Assembly: GCF_017813235.1 (NCBI RefSeq)
Contig: NZ_JAGISH010000005.1
Location: 248,001-312,000 of the forward strand
DNA: 64,000 nt
DNA from: Sagittula salina
GTDB lineage: Bacteria; Pseudomonadota; Alphaproteobacteria; Rhodobacterales; Rhodobacteraceae
Reading direction: 5' to 3'
Shown one piece after another: positions 53,052-60,383 of the stretch; the first letter of the stretch is position 1, and the number at the start of each line of letters is the position of its first letter. Both the position numbers and the translations under genes were made by a program. The notes beneath the pieces were generated by a model. That model had not been told where the DNA came from. It worked only from the letters and a program-made list of their open reading frames with translations, and made no database searches.

Positions 53052-53233
53052 GGACACCCACTGCCCGGATTCGCGCGCCACGAAGGTTAACCCAGCAAGG
53101 GCCGTTGGGTCCTTTCCAGTGTGCGTGCCGCAATGCACAGGAGTGTTTGAATTAACATCCGGAAAACAGAAACTGTGAGCGACTTGTGCGAGGCACGCTC
53201 CTTTCCGCAATCGCCCGAAGCGGGCCGAGTGAT

Positions 53234-53319
53234 TGGTACCCAAGGTCGGACTCGAACCGACATGACCGTTAGGTCGGGGGATTTTGAATCCCCTGCGTCT
53301 ACCATTCCGCCACTTGGGC
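53234..53319 (-). tRNA. tRNA-Leu (anticodon CAA)
   Basis: The reverse complement folds as a class II tRNA of 86 nt. Acceptor GCCCAAG pairs with CTTGGGT (first pair G-U), D arm is GTGGCGGAATGGTAGACGC, and the anticodon stem GGGGA/TCCCC holds the loop TTCAAAA with anticodon CAA. A long variable arm and the T loop GTTCGAGTC follow. The discriminator base is A and the 3' CCA is encoded (53234-53236). It reads UUG codons. It stands alone, 138 nt before the start of the divergent DedA-type gene. Confidence 0.97.
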
Positions 53320-53456
53320 CCAGAGGGCGCGGCCCTTCCTTTAGCCCTCATATGGGCGCGCGTAAAGACCCAGATACGCGGGACGTCGTAGCCGCCCGCT
53401 TGACCCCGTGTGCACTGCGTGGTCTCTCGCCGCGAGCAAGAGCAAGGAGGGCCGCG

Positions 53457-54035
53457 ATGCGCCGCCTGTACGACTGGACCATGGCGCAGGCCGATTCCCG
53501 CAACGCCCTGTGGGTGCTGGCGCTGATCTCCTTCATCGAGGCGTCGGCCTTCCCGATTCCACCCGACGTGTTGATGATCCCCATGGTTCTGGCCGCTCCC
53601 CACCGCGCATGGCTGATCGCGCTCGTGGCGACGGTCGCCTCGGTCCTGGGTGGCCTTCTTGGCTACGGCATCGGCTTCTTCGCCTTCGAGGCGTTGGGTC
53701 AGCCGATCCTCGAATTCTTCGGCAAGGCCGACAAGATGGCGGAGTTCAACGCCACCTTCAACGACGCGGGCTTCTGGGCAGTGCTTATCGCGGGCGTCAC
53801 GCCCTTCCCGTTCAAGGTCATCACGATCATGTCCGGCTGGACGGCCATGCCGCTGGCCACCTTCCTCACCACTGCCATGGTGGCGCGGGCACTCAGGTTC
53901 TTTGTGGTGGCGGGACTGCTACGTGCCTTCGGCGCACCGATTCGTGACTTCATCGAACGCTACCTCGGGCTTGTGTTTACCGCCTTCATCGCGCTCCTTG
54001 TAGGAGGCTTTCTTCTTCTGAGGTACATCGGATGA
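53457..54035 (+). CDS. DedA/YqaA-family membrane protein
   Basis: A 192-aa inner-membrane protein of the DedA superfamily (VTT-type fold). The features are ALWVLALISFIEASAFPIPPD (the re-entrant entrance motif with E and PxP), LGGLLGYGIGFFAFEALGQP and VLIAGVTPFPFKVITIMSGW, plus FVVAGLLRAFGAP. Relatives move lipids such as undecaprenyl-phosphate or phospholipids across membranes. ATG 53457 has AAGGAGG 7 nt upstream; the open frame extends over the tRNA gene and is rejected there. It overlaps dsbB by 4 nt. Confidence 0.9.
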   Translation: MRRLYDWTMAQADSRNALWVLALISFIEASAFPIPPDVLMIPMVLAAPHRAWLIALVATVASVLGGLLGYGIGFFAFEALGQPILEFFGKADKMAEFNATFNDAGFWAVLIAGVTPFPFKVITIMSGWTAMPLATFLTTAMVARALRFFVVAGLLRAFGAPIRDFIERYLGLVFTAFIALLVGGFLLLRYIG

Positions 54036-54502
54036 CCGACCTGAACCGCAAGACCCTGACACTGCTAGGCGTACTGGGCTCCGCCGCTCTGATCCTCGGC
54101 GCGCTGGGTTTTCAGTACATCGGCGGGCTCTATCCCTGCAAACTGTGCTATTGGCAGCGCTACGGGCATTTCGCCGCCATGGTTTTCGGCGCGCTGGCGT
54201 TGTTCGTGCCGAACCGGATCCTGCTGGCGCTGGCGGCGCTCGGGGCGGCTTCGTCCTCGGTTATCGCGGTGTTCCACACAGGGGTGGAGCGAAAATGGTG
54301 GGAAGGCCCCACCACGTGCACCGGCGGCCCCGTGGGTGGCCTGTCCGCCGACGACCTGATGAACCAGATCATGAACGCCCCGGTGATCCGCTGTGACGAG
54401 ATCCCGTGGCAGATGTTCGGCCTGTCGATGGCGAATTACAACATCCTGGCGTCGGCCGGGATCGCCGTGGTCTTTGCCCTCGCCATCCGCGCACGGCCCT
54501 GA
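54032..54502 (+). CDS. dsbB: Disulfide bond formation protein B
   Basis: A 156-aa four-helix membrane protein that reoxidises a periplasmic DsbA and passes electrons to quinone. The first cysteine pair is Cys36-Lys-Leu-Cys39 (GGLYPCKLCYWQRY) and the second pair is Cys96 (GPTTCTGG) and Cys121 (VIRCDEIPW), all in the expected places. No dsbA is adjacent. It is translationally coupled to the DedA-type gene (ATGA). Confidence 0.93.
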   Translation: MTDLNRKTLTLLGVLGSAALILGALGFQYIGGLYPCKLCYWQRYGHFAAMVFGALALFVPNRILLALAALGAASSSVIAVFHTGVERKWWEGPTTCTGGPVGGLSADDLMNQIMNAPVIRCDEIPWQMFGLSMANYNILASAGIAVVFALAIRARP

Positions 54503-54673
54503 TTTTTCGACGAAAAACCGCGCCTATGACCCCGGTTTAGGCGCATGAACCAAAGTCCGGGGCGGGTCCATCCCTGCCTTGGGGCGCATTCCCGGTCTGT
54601 GTTTTGGCCGCCATGTGTTGGGCACCGGACAGGCAAACCCGCCTGCTCCCTCCACTCCAAGGAACCTGACACA

Positions 54674-54922
54674 ATGAACCGCATCATCCTCTCTTCCGCC
54701 CTCGTTACGATGCTCGCCATGCCGGCGCTGGCCAGCGAAGGTACACTCATGCTCGACGAAGGCATGAAGGCGAAGATCACGCAGACCCTCACCGACCAGG
54801 GCTATGAAGTGCGCAAGATCCAGATCGAGGACGGCGCCTACGAGGCCTATGCTATCAAGGGCGGCAAGACCTACGAGATCTACATGGACAGGGATCTGAA
54901 AATCCTGCGCACGGACGACTGA
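54674..54922 (+). CDS. Small periplasmic PepSY-domain protein
   Basis: An 82-aa exported protein: signal peptide (IILSSALVTMLAMPALASE) and one PepSY unit (KITQTLTDQGYEVRKIQIED and YEAYAIKGGKTYEIYMDRDL). PepSY domains are thought to inhibit or sense proteases, and often sit with redox or cytochrome genes. ATG 54674 lies directly before the signal peptide; the longer frame upstream is rejected. It is followed 69 nt later by a cytochrome b561-type gene, a frequent partner. Confidence 0.87.
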   Translation: MNRIILSSALVTMLAMPALASEGTLMLDEGMKAKITQTLTDQGYEVRKIQIEDGAYEAYAIKGGKTYEIYMDRDLKILRTDD

Positions 54923-54991
54923 CCCCGCGCCGGGGCTCTGCCCTTCGCAGGGCCCCTTCCGCGCCTCCCCCTTCCCGCAAGGATACCCGCC

Positions 54992-55531
54992 ATGACCCGC
55001 CACCGCGTCTGGGACCCGCTTGTGCGGCTGTTCCACTGGAGCCTCGTTGCGCTCTTCATCGCCAATGCCGTTTTCACCGACCCCGAAAGCGACCTGCACC
55101 GCGTGCTTGGCTACGCCGTTGCCGCCCTGCTTGCGCTGCGCCTGATCTGGGGCTTCATCGGCCCCGCCACGGCGCGTTTTTCCCACTTCCTGCCCACTGC
55201 GGCGGGCGTCACCCGCCAGCTTTGTGACATCGCCACCGGGCGCAAGCGCGCGCACCTCGGCCATACGCCGCTGGGCGCGCTGATGATCTTCAACCTGCTG
55301 GCGACCCTCGCGGGCATCGCCGTCACCGGCTACATGATGGGCACGCTCGTCTTCTTTGGCATCGAATGGGTCGAGGAAGCTCACGAAGCGTTTGTCACAT
55401 GGGCCGAGATCAGCGTGGTGATCCACATCGCCGCCGTGATCTGGGAAAGCTATCGGACCGGCGTCAACTTGCCGCGCGCCATGGTTACAGGTGTGAAGCA
55501 CGTCCCCGACGGGCTACAGATCGAGACATGA
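54992..55531 (+). CDS. Cytochrome b561-type di-heme membrane protein
   Basis: A 179-aa four-helix protein of the bacterial cytochrome b561/Ni-Fe hydrogenase b family. WDPLVRLFHWSLVALFIANA (heme His15), a second helix with LHRVLGYAVAALLALRLIWG, LGALMIFNLLATLAGIAVTG, and VVIHIAAVIWESY (His in the last helix) give the usual heme-ligand pattern. It should move electrons between quinone and a periplasmic partner. Its stop overlaps the start of the LuxR-type gene by 4 nt. Confidence 0.88.
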   Translation: MTRHRVWDPLVRLFHWSLVALFIANAVFTDPESDLHRVLGYAVAALLALRLIWGFIGPATARFSHFLPTAAGVTRQLCDIATGRKRAHLGHTPLGALMIFNLLATLAGIAVTGYMMGTLVFFGIEWVEEAHEAFVTWAEISVVIHIAAVIWESYRTGVNLPRAMVTGVKHVPDGLQIET

Positions 55532-56064
55532 AATCCAAGGCCCCCCTCGGACTGATCCTGCTGATCGTCGCGCAAAGCCTTTGCGCGGCGTTCTTTGCCG
55601 CCGACGTGGTGGCCGACGGGATCGAGGCGCGTTTCCCCCACATCGTCAACTGGCACTTCGCGGTCGAGGCGCTGGCTGCGCTGGCGCTGATCGCCGGAGT
55701 GATCTTCGAGGTACGCGCGCTCATGGCGCTTTTGCGGCGCAAGGCGCATCTGGAGGAGCAGCTTGGCCTCGCCGCCGGGGCCTTCCATGAAATCGTCACC
55801 CAACGCTTTTCCGATTGGGGGCTGACACCTTCGGAACAGGATGTCGCGCACTTCACGCTCAAGGGTCTCGCCATCCCCGAGATAGCCACCCTGCGCGGCA
55901 GCGCCGAAGGCACCGTGAAGGCGCACCTCGGGGGGATCTACCGCAAGGCCGGCGTCAAGGGACGCGGCGCCTTTCTCGCGCTCTTCATCGAGGACCTCAT
56001 GGCTGCCCCCGACCCGGCCGACCCGACGGGCGCACCCGATGCGCCCGCCACGGCACAGGCGTGA
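55528..56064 (+). CDS. Membrane-tethered LuxR-type transcriptional regulator
   Basis: A 178-aa protein with two N-terminal membrane helices (LGLILLIVAQSLCAAFFAAD and WHFAVEALAALALIAGVIFE) and a C-terminal LuxR helix-turn-helix (WGLTPSEQDVAHFTLKGL ... IPEIATLRGSAEGTVKAHLG, then IYRKAGVKGRGAF). The usual first helix-turn-helix glutamate and the GTVK recognition turn are intact. A receiver domain is absent, so the signal probably comes through the membrane part. It is encoded with PepSY and cytochrome b561 genes (ATGA overlap with the latter), suggesting redox or stress sensing. Confidence 0.85.
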   Translation: MKSKAPLGLILLIVAQSLCAAFFAADVVADGIEARFPHIVNWHFAVEALAALALIAGVIFEVRALMALLRRKAHLEEQLGLAAGAFHEIVTQRFSDWGLTPSEQDVAHFTLKGLAIPEIATLRGSAEGTVKAHLGGIYRKAGVKGRGAFLALFIEDLMAAPDPADPTGAPDAPATAQA

Positions 56065-56128
56065 CAGTGCCGCCGCTCTCTGGCATCACGGAGGGTAAAA
56101 CAGGGGCCACGACCGGAGCGCCGCTTGC

Positions 56129-56272
56129 ATGACCAATTTCCTCGCCATCCTAATCGGCGCCGCCCTAGCCGTTTTCATCGGCGCGGATCTCGCTCTTTAC
56201 GGCGGACAGACCCTGCTGTTTCTTGGCCGCCAACTCTTCTGGCTCATTGACTGGATCGCTTTCTGGCGGTGA
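56129..56272 (+). CDS. Small one-helix membrane protein (47 aa)
   Basis: ATG 56129 to TGA 56272 gives 47 residues: a hydrophobic helix (FLAILIGAALAVFIGADLAL) and an amphipathic C-terminus ending LIDWIAFWR. GGAG is 10 nt upstream. I recall similar short proteins upstream of gap in related bacteria but cannot confirm this. It sits between the LuxR-type gene and the 11-bp repeat array. Confidence 0.55.
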   Translation: MTNFLAILIGAALAVFIGADLALYGGQTLLFLGRQLFWLIDWIAFWR

Positions 56273-56278
56273 CACTCC

Positions 56279-56322
56279 AACCATGGGCCAACCATGGGCC
56301 AACCATGGGCCAACCATGGGCC
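56279..56322. repeat. Four perfect tandem 11-bp repeats AACCATGGGCC
   Basis: Units begin at 56279, 56290, 56301 and 56312 with no mismatch and lie 7 nt after the 47-aa gene stop and 147 nt before gap. Each unit holds the palindrome CCATGG. An 11-bp period puts sites on nearly one face of the helix. Confidence 0.95.
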
Positions 56323-56383
56323 GCCCTTCGCCCTGATCGTCCCCATCGGGCCCAAATCGGCCCCGGGCGACACCCCGGGCCAG

Positions 56384-56421
56384 TTGACTTTGCGCCCGCC
56401 AAATGCATGTTAGCGATAACG
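56384..56421 (+). promoter_or_regulatory. gap promoter region: TTGACT and LacI-type palindrome TGTTAGCGATAACG
   Basis: TTGACT (56384-56389) is a good -35 hexamer. The near-palindrome TGTTAGCGATAACG (56408-56421) has the central CG typical of LacI-family operators and falls where the -10 region would be, 48 nt before gap. From memory it resembles the CceR/PckR central-carbon regulator motif of alphaproteobacteria. No clear -10 hexamer is seen. Confidence 0.45.
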
Positions 56422-56468
56422 AATTTACCCCTCCGGGATCGACCCGGACCAAAGGAAAGGGAGCCCCC

Positions 56469-57470
56469 ATGACCGTCACCGTCGCCATCAACGGCTTTGG
56501 CCGCATCGGCCGCAACGTGCTGCGCGCCATCATCGAATCCGGCCGCACCGACATCGAGGTGGTGGCCATCAACGACCTCGGCCCGGTCGAAACCAACGCC
56601 CACCTTCTGCAATACGATAGCGTGCACGGCCGCTTCCCCGTGGAGGTGAAGCACACCGACGACACCATCGATGTCGGTCGCGGCCCGATCAAGGTAACCG
56701 CGATCCGCGACCCCAAGGACCTGCCGTGGGACGGCGTCGATATCGCCCTGGAATGCACCGGCATCTTCACGGCCCGCGAAAAGGCCGCGCTGCACCTTGA
56801 AAACGGATCGAAACGGGTATTGGTCTCCGCCCCGGCGGCTGGCGCGGACAAGACCGTCGTCTATGGCGTCAACGATTCCGTTCTGACGAAGGACGACCTC
56901 GTGGTGTCGAACGCCTCCTGCACCACGAACTGCCTGTCGCCGGTGGTCAAGGTGCTGAACGACGAGATCGGTATCGTGAAGGGCTTCATGACCACGATCC
57001 ACAGCTACACCGGCGACCAGCCGACGCTGGACACCATGCACAAGGACCTTTATCGCGCCCGCGCGGCGGCGCTGTCGATGATCCCGACCTCCACCGGCGC
57101 GGCCAAGGCCGTGGGCCTCGTGCTGCCGGAACTGAAGGGCAAGCTGGACGGCGTGGCGATCCGCGTGCCCACGCCGAACGTCTCGGTCGTCGACCTGACC
57201 TTCGAGGCGGTACGCGACACCACGGTGGAGGAAATCAACGCCGCCATCCGCAAGGCCGCAGACGGACCGCTGAAGGGCGTGCTGGGCTACACCGACAAGC
57301 CGCTGGTCTCCTCTGACTTCAACCACGACCCGCATTCGTCGATCTTCCACATGGATCAGACAAAGGTCATGGAAGGCACCCTGTGCCGCATCCTGACCTG
57401 GTACGACAACGAATGGGGTTTCTCCAACCGCATGTCGGACACCGCAGTGGCGATGGGCAAGCTGATCTGA
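56469..57470 (+). CDS. gap: Glyceraldehyde-3-phosphate dehydrogenase, type I
   Basis: A 333-aa glycolytic/gluconeogenic enzyme that oxidises glyceraldehyde 3-phosphate with NAD. The Rossmann start is VAINGFGRIGRNVLRAI. The catalytic Cys151 is in SNASCTTNCLSP and its partner histidine region is MTTIHSYTGDQ. The residue after the second strand (AINDLG) suits NAD. ATG 56469 is preceded by AAAGGAAAGGGAG; the upstream open frame is not conserved. It is followed by a strong terminator, so it is likely monocistronic. Confidence 0.97.
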   Translation: MTVTVAINGFGRIGRNVLRAIIESGRTDIEVVAINDLGPVETNAHLLQYDSVHGRFPVEVKHTDDTIDVGRGPIKVTAIRDPKDLPWDGVDIALECTGIFTAREKAALHLENGSKRVLVSAPAAGADKTVVYGVNDSVLTKDDLVVSNASCTTNCLSPVVKVLNDEIGIVKGFMTTIHSYTGDQPTLDTMHKDLYRARAAALSMIPTSTGAAKAVGLVLPELKGKLDGVAIRVPTPNVSVVDLTFEAVRDTTVEEINAAIRKAADGPLKGVLGYTDKPLVSSDFNHDPHSSIFHMDQTKVMEGTLCRILTWYDNEWGFSNRMSDTAVAMGKLI

Positions 57471-57497
57471 GCGACGCGCCGCCAGACCTGCACGATT

Positions 57498-57522
57498 ACG
57501 GGGCCCGCGCGGCCCCGTTTTT
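57498..57522 (+). terminator. Rho-independent terminator after gap
   Basis: ACGGGGCC (57498-57505) pairs with GGCCCCGT (57511-57518) across a 5-nt loop, followed by five T residues. It lies 28 nt after the stop. Confidence 0.9.
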
Positions 57523-57570
57523 CATGCGCGCCGCAACTTGGGACTCCCCCGAAGTCTTGCCAGGGTTCCG

Positions 57571-58263
57571 TCACCGCCATGCCCGCCACAGGTCCGGCAA
57601 TGCGACCGCCGCCAGTACGCCGCCCGCCAGCAGGAACAATCCGTCCCCCCAAACCATGTAGCCGCGCGCCCCCAGCACCCCGCCGACGCAGAAGCAGCCG
57701 AGCGTCAGTCCATGGAGCCGCAGCTTCGGCCCCGCCTCGCGACGCGCCTCCGCCCCGCCCAGCAACGCCGCAAACCCGATACCGATATCGGTCGCCATGC
57801 CTGACACATGCGTGGTGCGGACCTTCGCGCGCGAGATCACAGTGGTCACGGCGTTCTGCAGACCAAGCGCAAAGCTCATCACGATCACCGCCTGCGTTTC
57901 CCGCGCCGCGCCGGGAAAAGCCAGCAGGATCAGAGCGAGCGCCAGCACCACCGCCGCCTCTCCGAGGATCGCCAGCGCGTAGATTGCCCTGATCCCTCGT
58001 GCCTCTCCCCACTGGATTGCCAGCGCCGCCACCGCAGCCCCGGCGACAAAGGCCACCACCAGCCCACCAAAGGACAACGCAAGTCCGATCCGCCCGCGTG
58101 CCGCCTCTTCGGCCAGCATCGACAGGTTGCCCGTCATGTTCGCCGTGAAGGATCCCGCCACGGTAAACCCCACCGCGTTCAGCGCCCCCGCCACGCAGGA
58201 CAGCACCGCGGCCAGTGTCAGGTCGATGCGGTTTGTGCGCTCTGCGCCGGTGCGGATCAGCAT
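57571..58263 (-). CDS. DUF1275 (YoaK) membrane protein
   Basis: A 230-aa inner-membrane protein with six to seven helices. The family signatures are LSCVAGALNAVGFTVAGSFT followed by ANMTGNL, and MSFALGLQNAVTTVISRAKV followed by RTTHVSG-type turns. YoaK/DUF1275 has no established substrate. The start ATG 58263 has a weak ribosome binding site but no better in-frame start exists. It is convergent with gap. Confidence 0.88.
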   Translation of the reverse strand: MLIRTGAERTNRIDLTLAAVLSCVAGALNAVGFTVAGSFTANMTGNLSMLAEEAARGRIGLALSFGGLVVAFVAGAAVAALAIQWGEARGIRAIYALAILGEAAVVLALALILLAFPGAARETQAVIVMSFALGLQNAVTTVISRAKVRTTHVSGMATDIGIGFAALLGGAEARREAGPKLRLHGLTLGCFCVGGVLGARGYMVWGDGLFLLAGGVLAAVALPDLWRAWR

Positions 58264-58390
58264 TGGGTCGTCATGGGCATGCGGGGTGATGTCATTTCGG
58301 TCAGGGGTCGGTGGCTGGTATCCGGGTTCTGTGCGGGGGCCGGGCTCCCTGCCCTCACATTAGGCCAGCCCCGCCACCCGCCGCCAATGA

Positions 58391-58423
58391 AAAAGGCGCC
58401 TCCCCAGTGGGATGGCGCCTTTT
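58391..58423 (-). terminator. Rho-independent terminator after the DUF1127 gene
   Basis: AAAAGGCGCC (58391-58400) pairs with GGCGCCTTTT (58414-58423) with a 13-nt loop holding a small TCCC/GGGA stem. The stem is flanked by A/T runs on both sides. It lies 30 nt after the DUF1127 stop. Confidence 0.82.
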
Positions 58424-58453
58424 CGGTCTGTGCAAGGTGTGGCTGCGGTGCGA

Positions 58454-58615
58454 TCACGCACCGTAGACAGCCTGGTAGGCGATGCGCGGCATGTCGGCGC
58501 GGCACATGTTCAGATCGCGCATGTCGGCTTCGGTCAGAGCTTCCAGCTCGTTCAGGGTGCGACGGTACTGTGCGCGCTTTTCCATCCGGGAGCGGAGGTT
58601 CGAAATCATGGTCAT
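58454..58615 (-). CDS. Small DUF1127 protein
   Basis: A 53-aa basic protein of the DUF1127 (YjiS-like) family. It has an N-terminal SNLRSRMEKRAQYRRTLNEL helix and a second helix LTEADMRDLNMCRADMPRIA. Relatives in alphaproteobacteria bind RNA and influence phosphate, motility and small-RNA turnover. ATG 58615 has GAGGAA 6 nt upstream. An in-frame longer start (58663) lacks support. It is monocistronic with its own terminator. Confidence 0.9.
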   Translation of the reverse strand: MTMISNLRSRMEKRAQYRRTLNELEALTEADMRDLNMCRADMPRIAYQAVYGA

Positions 58616-58802
58616 CTTGGTTTCCTCATATTGGCGTATCAACGTTTCCGTTGACGCTAACATGGGTCATGCTGCAGCGCAGAACAATTGCCGGAAGTGC
58701 CATGTCGCCTTGCATGGAATGCATGGGTTTCCTAAGGAAAGTTTAACACTTCCGTGATGCCGTCCTGCGGCAAGCAGTGCCGACGCAGCCCCTCGCAGCC
58801 GG

Positions 58803-59597
58803 TTACAGCCCGTCCAGAAAGGTGTCGATTTTCACCAGATACGGCGCATGGTCCATCAGATCGTCATGCCCGCCCTGCTCTACCGGCACCAGTCGGCCAC
58901 GCGGCAGCGCCCGCGCCATGCGCTCGCCGTGGTCAAAGGGGATGAGGTGATCAAGCCGCCCGTGCAGCACCAAGGCGGGCTCGGTGACACGCGGCGCATC
59001 ACGCAGGCTTCGCCAGCGGTCGATGCCGGGTATGAGACAGGCGGGCAGCCCCGACTGCGCCGCCATCAGCTCGCAAATCCGCGCATAGGGCGCGGCCAGG
59101 ATCAGCCCGTCCACCGCCCGCTCCGCCGCCACATGCACCGCCAGTCCCGTGCCCAGCGAATAGCCCTGCACCACCACCGGCCCATGCCCCGGCACGAGCC
59201 TGTCCAACGCGTCCGCCACAGCCAGTGCGTCCGTCTTGAGCGCCGTCTCCGACGGTTCTCCCGGGAGGCTGCCGCCACCGCGATAACCCATCGCGACCAC
59301 GCTGCGCCCTGCCTCCGCGTGGTGCACCAGCATCGGCGCGAAAGCCGCCAGCGTTCCGAGATTACCCATGAAATACAACACCACCGGCGCCCCGGCTTCG
59401 GTCTCGGCGCCAGTCCGGTGCACGTAGGCCGTGGCCTCACCCACCACCACAGGCACGAAACCGTCCAGCACCAGGGGTGCCTGATCCCTGAACGGATACA
59501 GCAGCGCACGGTGCGCCTGCGCCATCAGCATGCCGTACGCAACGTACAGCAGCACCGCCACCCCCAGACCCAGCAGGAGAAGGCGGCGCGCGCTCAC
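58803..59597 (-). CDS. Alpha/beta hydrolase with N-terminal membrane anchor
   Basis: A 264-aa hydrolase. An N-terminal hydrophobic helix (LLLLGLGVAVLLYVAYGMLM) anchors it. The fold includes VVLYFMGNLGTLAAFAPML, VVAMGYRGGGSLPGEPSETA, the nucleophile elbow VVQGYSLGTGLAV (Ser in GYSLG), LILAAPYARI and LVLHGRLDHLIPFDHGERM. The final histidine is in VEQGGHDDLMDH. The BEM46/YqjD-type group fits best. The substrate is unknown. The start is GTG 59597 and overlaps the coaD stop by 4 nt. Confidence 0.88.
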   Translation of the reverse strand: MSARRLLLLGLGVAVLLYVAYGMLMAQAHRALLYPFRDQAPLVLDGFVPVVVGEATAYVHRTGAETEAGAPVVLYFMGNLGTLAAFAPMLVHHAEAGRSVVAMGYRGGGSLPGEPSETALKTDALAVADALDRLVPGHGPVVVQGYSLGTGLAVHVAAERAVDGLILAAPYARICELMAAQSGLPACLIPGIDRWRSLRDAPRVTEPALVLHGRLDHLIPFDHGERMARALPRGRLVPVEQGGHDDLMDHAPYLVKIDTFLDGL

Positions 59598-60085
59598 CCC
59601 AGCCGCTCCGTCAACGCCTCTCGGACCTGGGCGGGGACGAACTTCGACACGTCACCGCCCAGCCGCGCGATCTCCTTGACCAGCTTGGAGGCGATGGCCT
59701 GGTGGCGCGCCTCCGCCATCAGAAAGACTGTCTCGATGGAATCGTCCAGCGCCCGGTTCATGCCGACCATCTGGAATTCATACTCGAAATCCGCCACCGC
59801 CCGCAGGCCGCGCACGATGACCTGGGCGCCCACATCACGGGCGCAATCTATCAGCAGGTTCTCGAAGGGATGGACTACGATCTCGGTCCCGGTCTGCTCT
59901 GCCACCACGGCGCATTCCGTCTCGACCATGGCGACGCGTTCCTCCAACGTGAACAGTGGCCCCTTGTCACGGTTGATCGCCACGCCGATCACCAGCCGGT
60001 CGACCAAAGTGGCACCCCGCCGGATGATGTCGAGATGCCCGTGCGTAATCGGGTCGAAGGTGCCGGGATAGAGGCCGATGCGCAT
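59594..60085 (-). CDS. coaD: Phosphopantetheine adenylyltransferase
   Basis: A 163-aa enzyme of coenzyme A synthesis that adenylates 4'-phosphopantetheine. The (T/H)xGH nucleotide motif is IGLYPGTFDPITHGHLDII. VIVRGLRAVADFEYEFQMVG and the C-terminal ASKLVKEIARLGGDVSKFVP are standard. It is hexameric in relatives. It is co-translated with an anchored alpha/beta hydrolase downstream by a GTGA overlap. Confidence 0.97.
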   Translation of the reverse strand: MRIGLYPGTFDPITHGHLDIIRRGATLVDRLVIGVAINRDKGPLFTLEERVAMVETECAVVAEQTGTEIVVHPFENLLIDCARDVGAQVIVRGLRAVADFEYEFQMVGMNRALDDSIETVFLMAEARHQAIASKLVKEIARLGGDVSKFVPAQVREALTERLG

Positions 60086-60383
60086 TTAAGGCTCCCCTGC
60101 CTTTCAGAAAGTTGCGCATTGACGCAACAATATTGCGCCTCAGAATGCAAGGCGGAAACCGCATCCTCTTGTCGGGCCATTCCCACTCATCGCAGGCCGT
60201 CCGCGACACATGGGTCAAATCGCGCCCACGCTCGGACTCCGCCGTACTTCATGGCTGGCTAAATCCTCTGCGGCTGAGGCGGAGCACCATTGCCCCGAAG
60301 GCGGGCCCATCCCCGCTCAGGGCGTGTCTGCCCGCGCGCGCTGACAGCTGCGGTTTCGCCCGAGGCCTTCCGTCACCGGCGCC
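60086..60383. other. 298-nt gap between coaD and the CBS-pair gene
   Basis: No gene is seen. It contains TTGCGCA-TTGACGCAA near 60112-60127 (arms TTGCG/CGCAA) and a third TTGCGC close by, just upstream of coaD. These could be a binding site or hairpin. Nothing else is recognisable. Confidence 0.4.

Larger units (their letters stand above)
51865..53233. other. Gene-poor region of 1.37 kb between the RTX-Hint gene and tRNA-Leu
   Basis: No convincing gene. The part at about 52240-52450 is visibly more A/T-rich than the rest of the window. A sigma70-like element lies at 52466-52494. It is followed by an 18-codon frame (52510-52566) and a +1 frame open from about 52570 to 52844 that reads like protein (FFAPELRQFVVRFPAS, EGEKWHALSPENCLRRASW). 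Together these could be a decayed gene. A GCCTGCCG/CGGCAGGC hairpin is at 53033-53051. No transposase or integrase remnant was recognised. Confidence 0.5.

Noticed and set aside
52519-53133. Minus-strand frame of 204 codons in the gene-poor region
   Set aside because: Arg-rich composition and no recognisable motif or ribosome binding site.
53234-53319. tRNA-Leu as the attachment site of an integrated element
   Set aside because: No second copy of the tRNA 3' end and no integrase were seen in the window; only the empty region hints at it.
56269-56472. Short frame through the 11-bp repeats
   Set aside because: It follows the phase of the repeats by chance, lacks a ribosome binding site and runs into the gap promoter.
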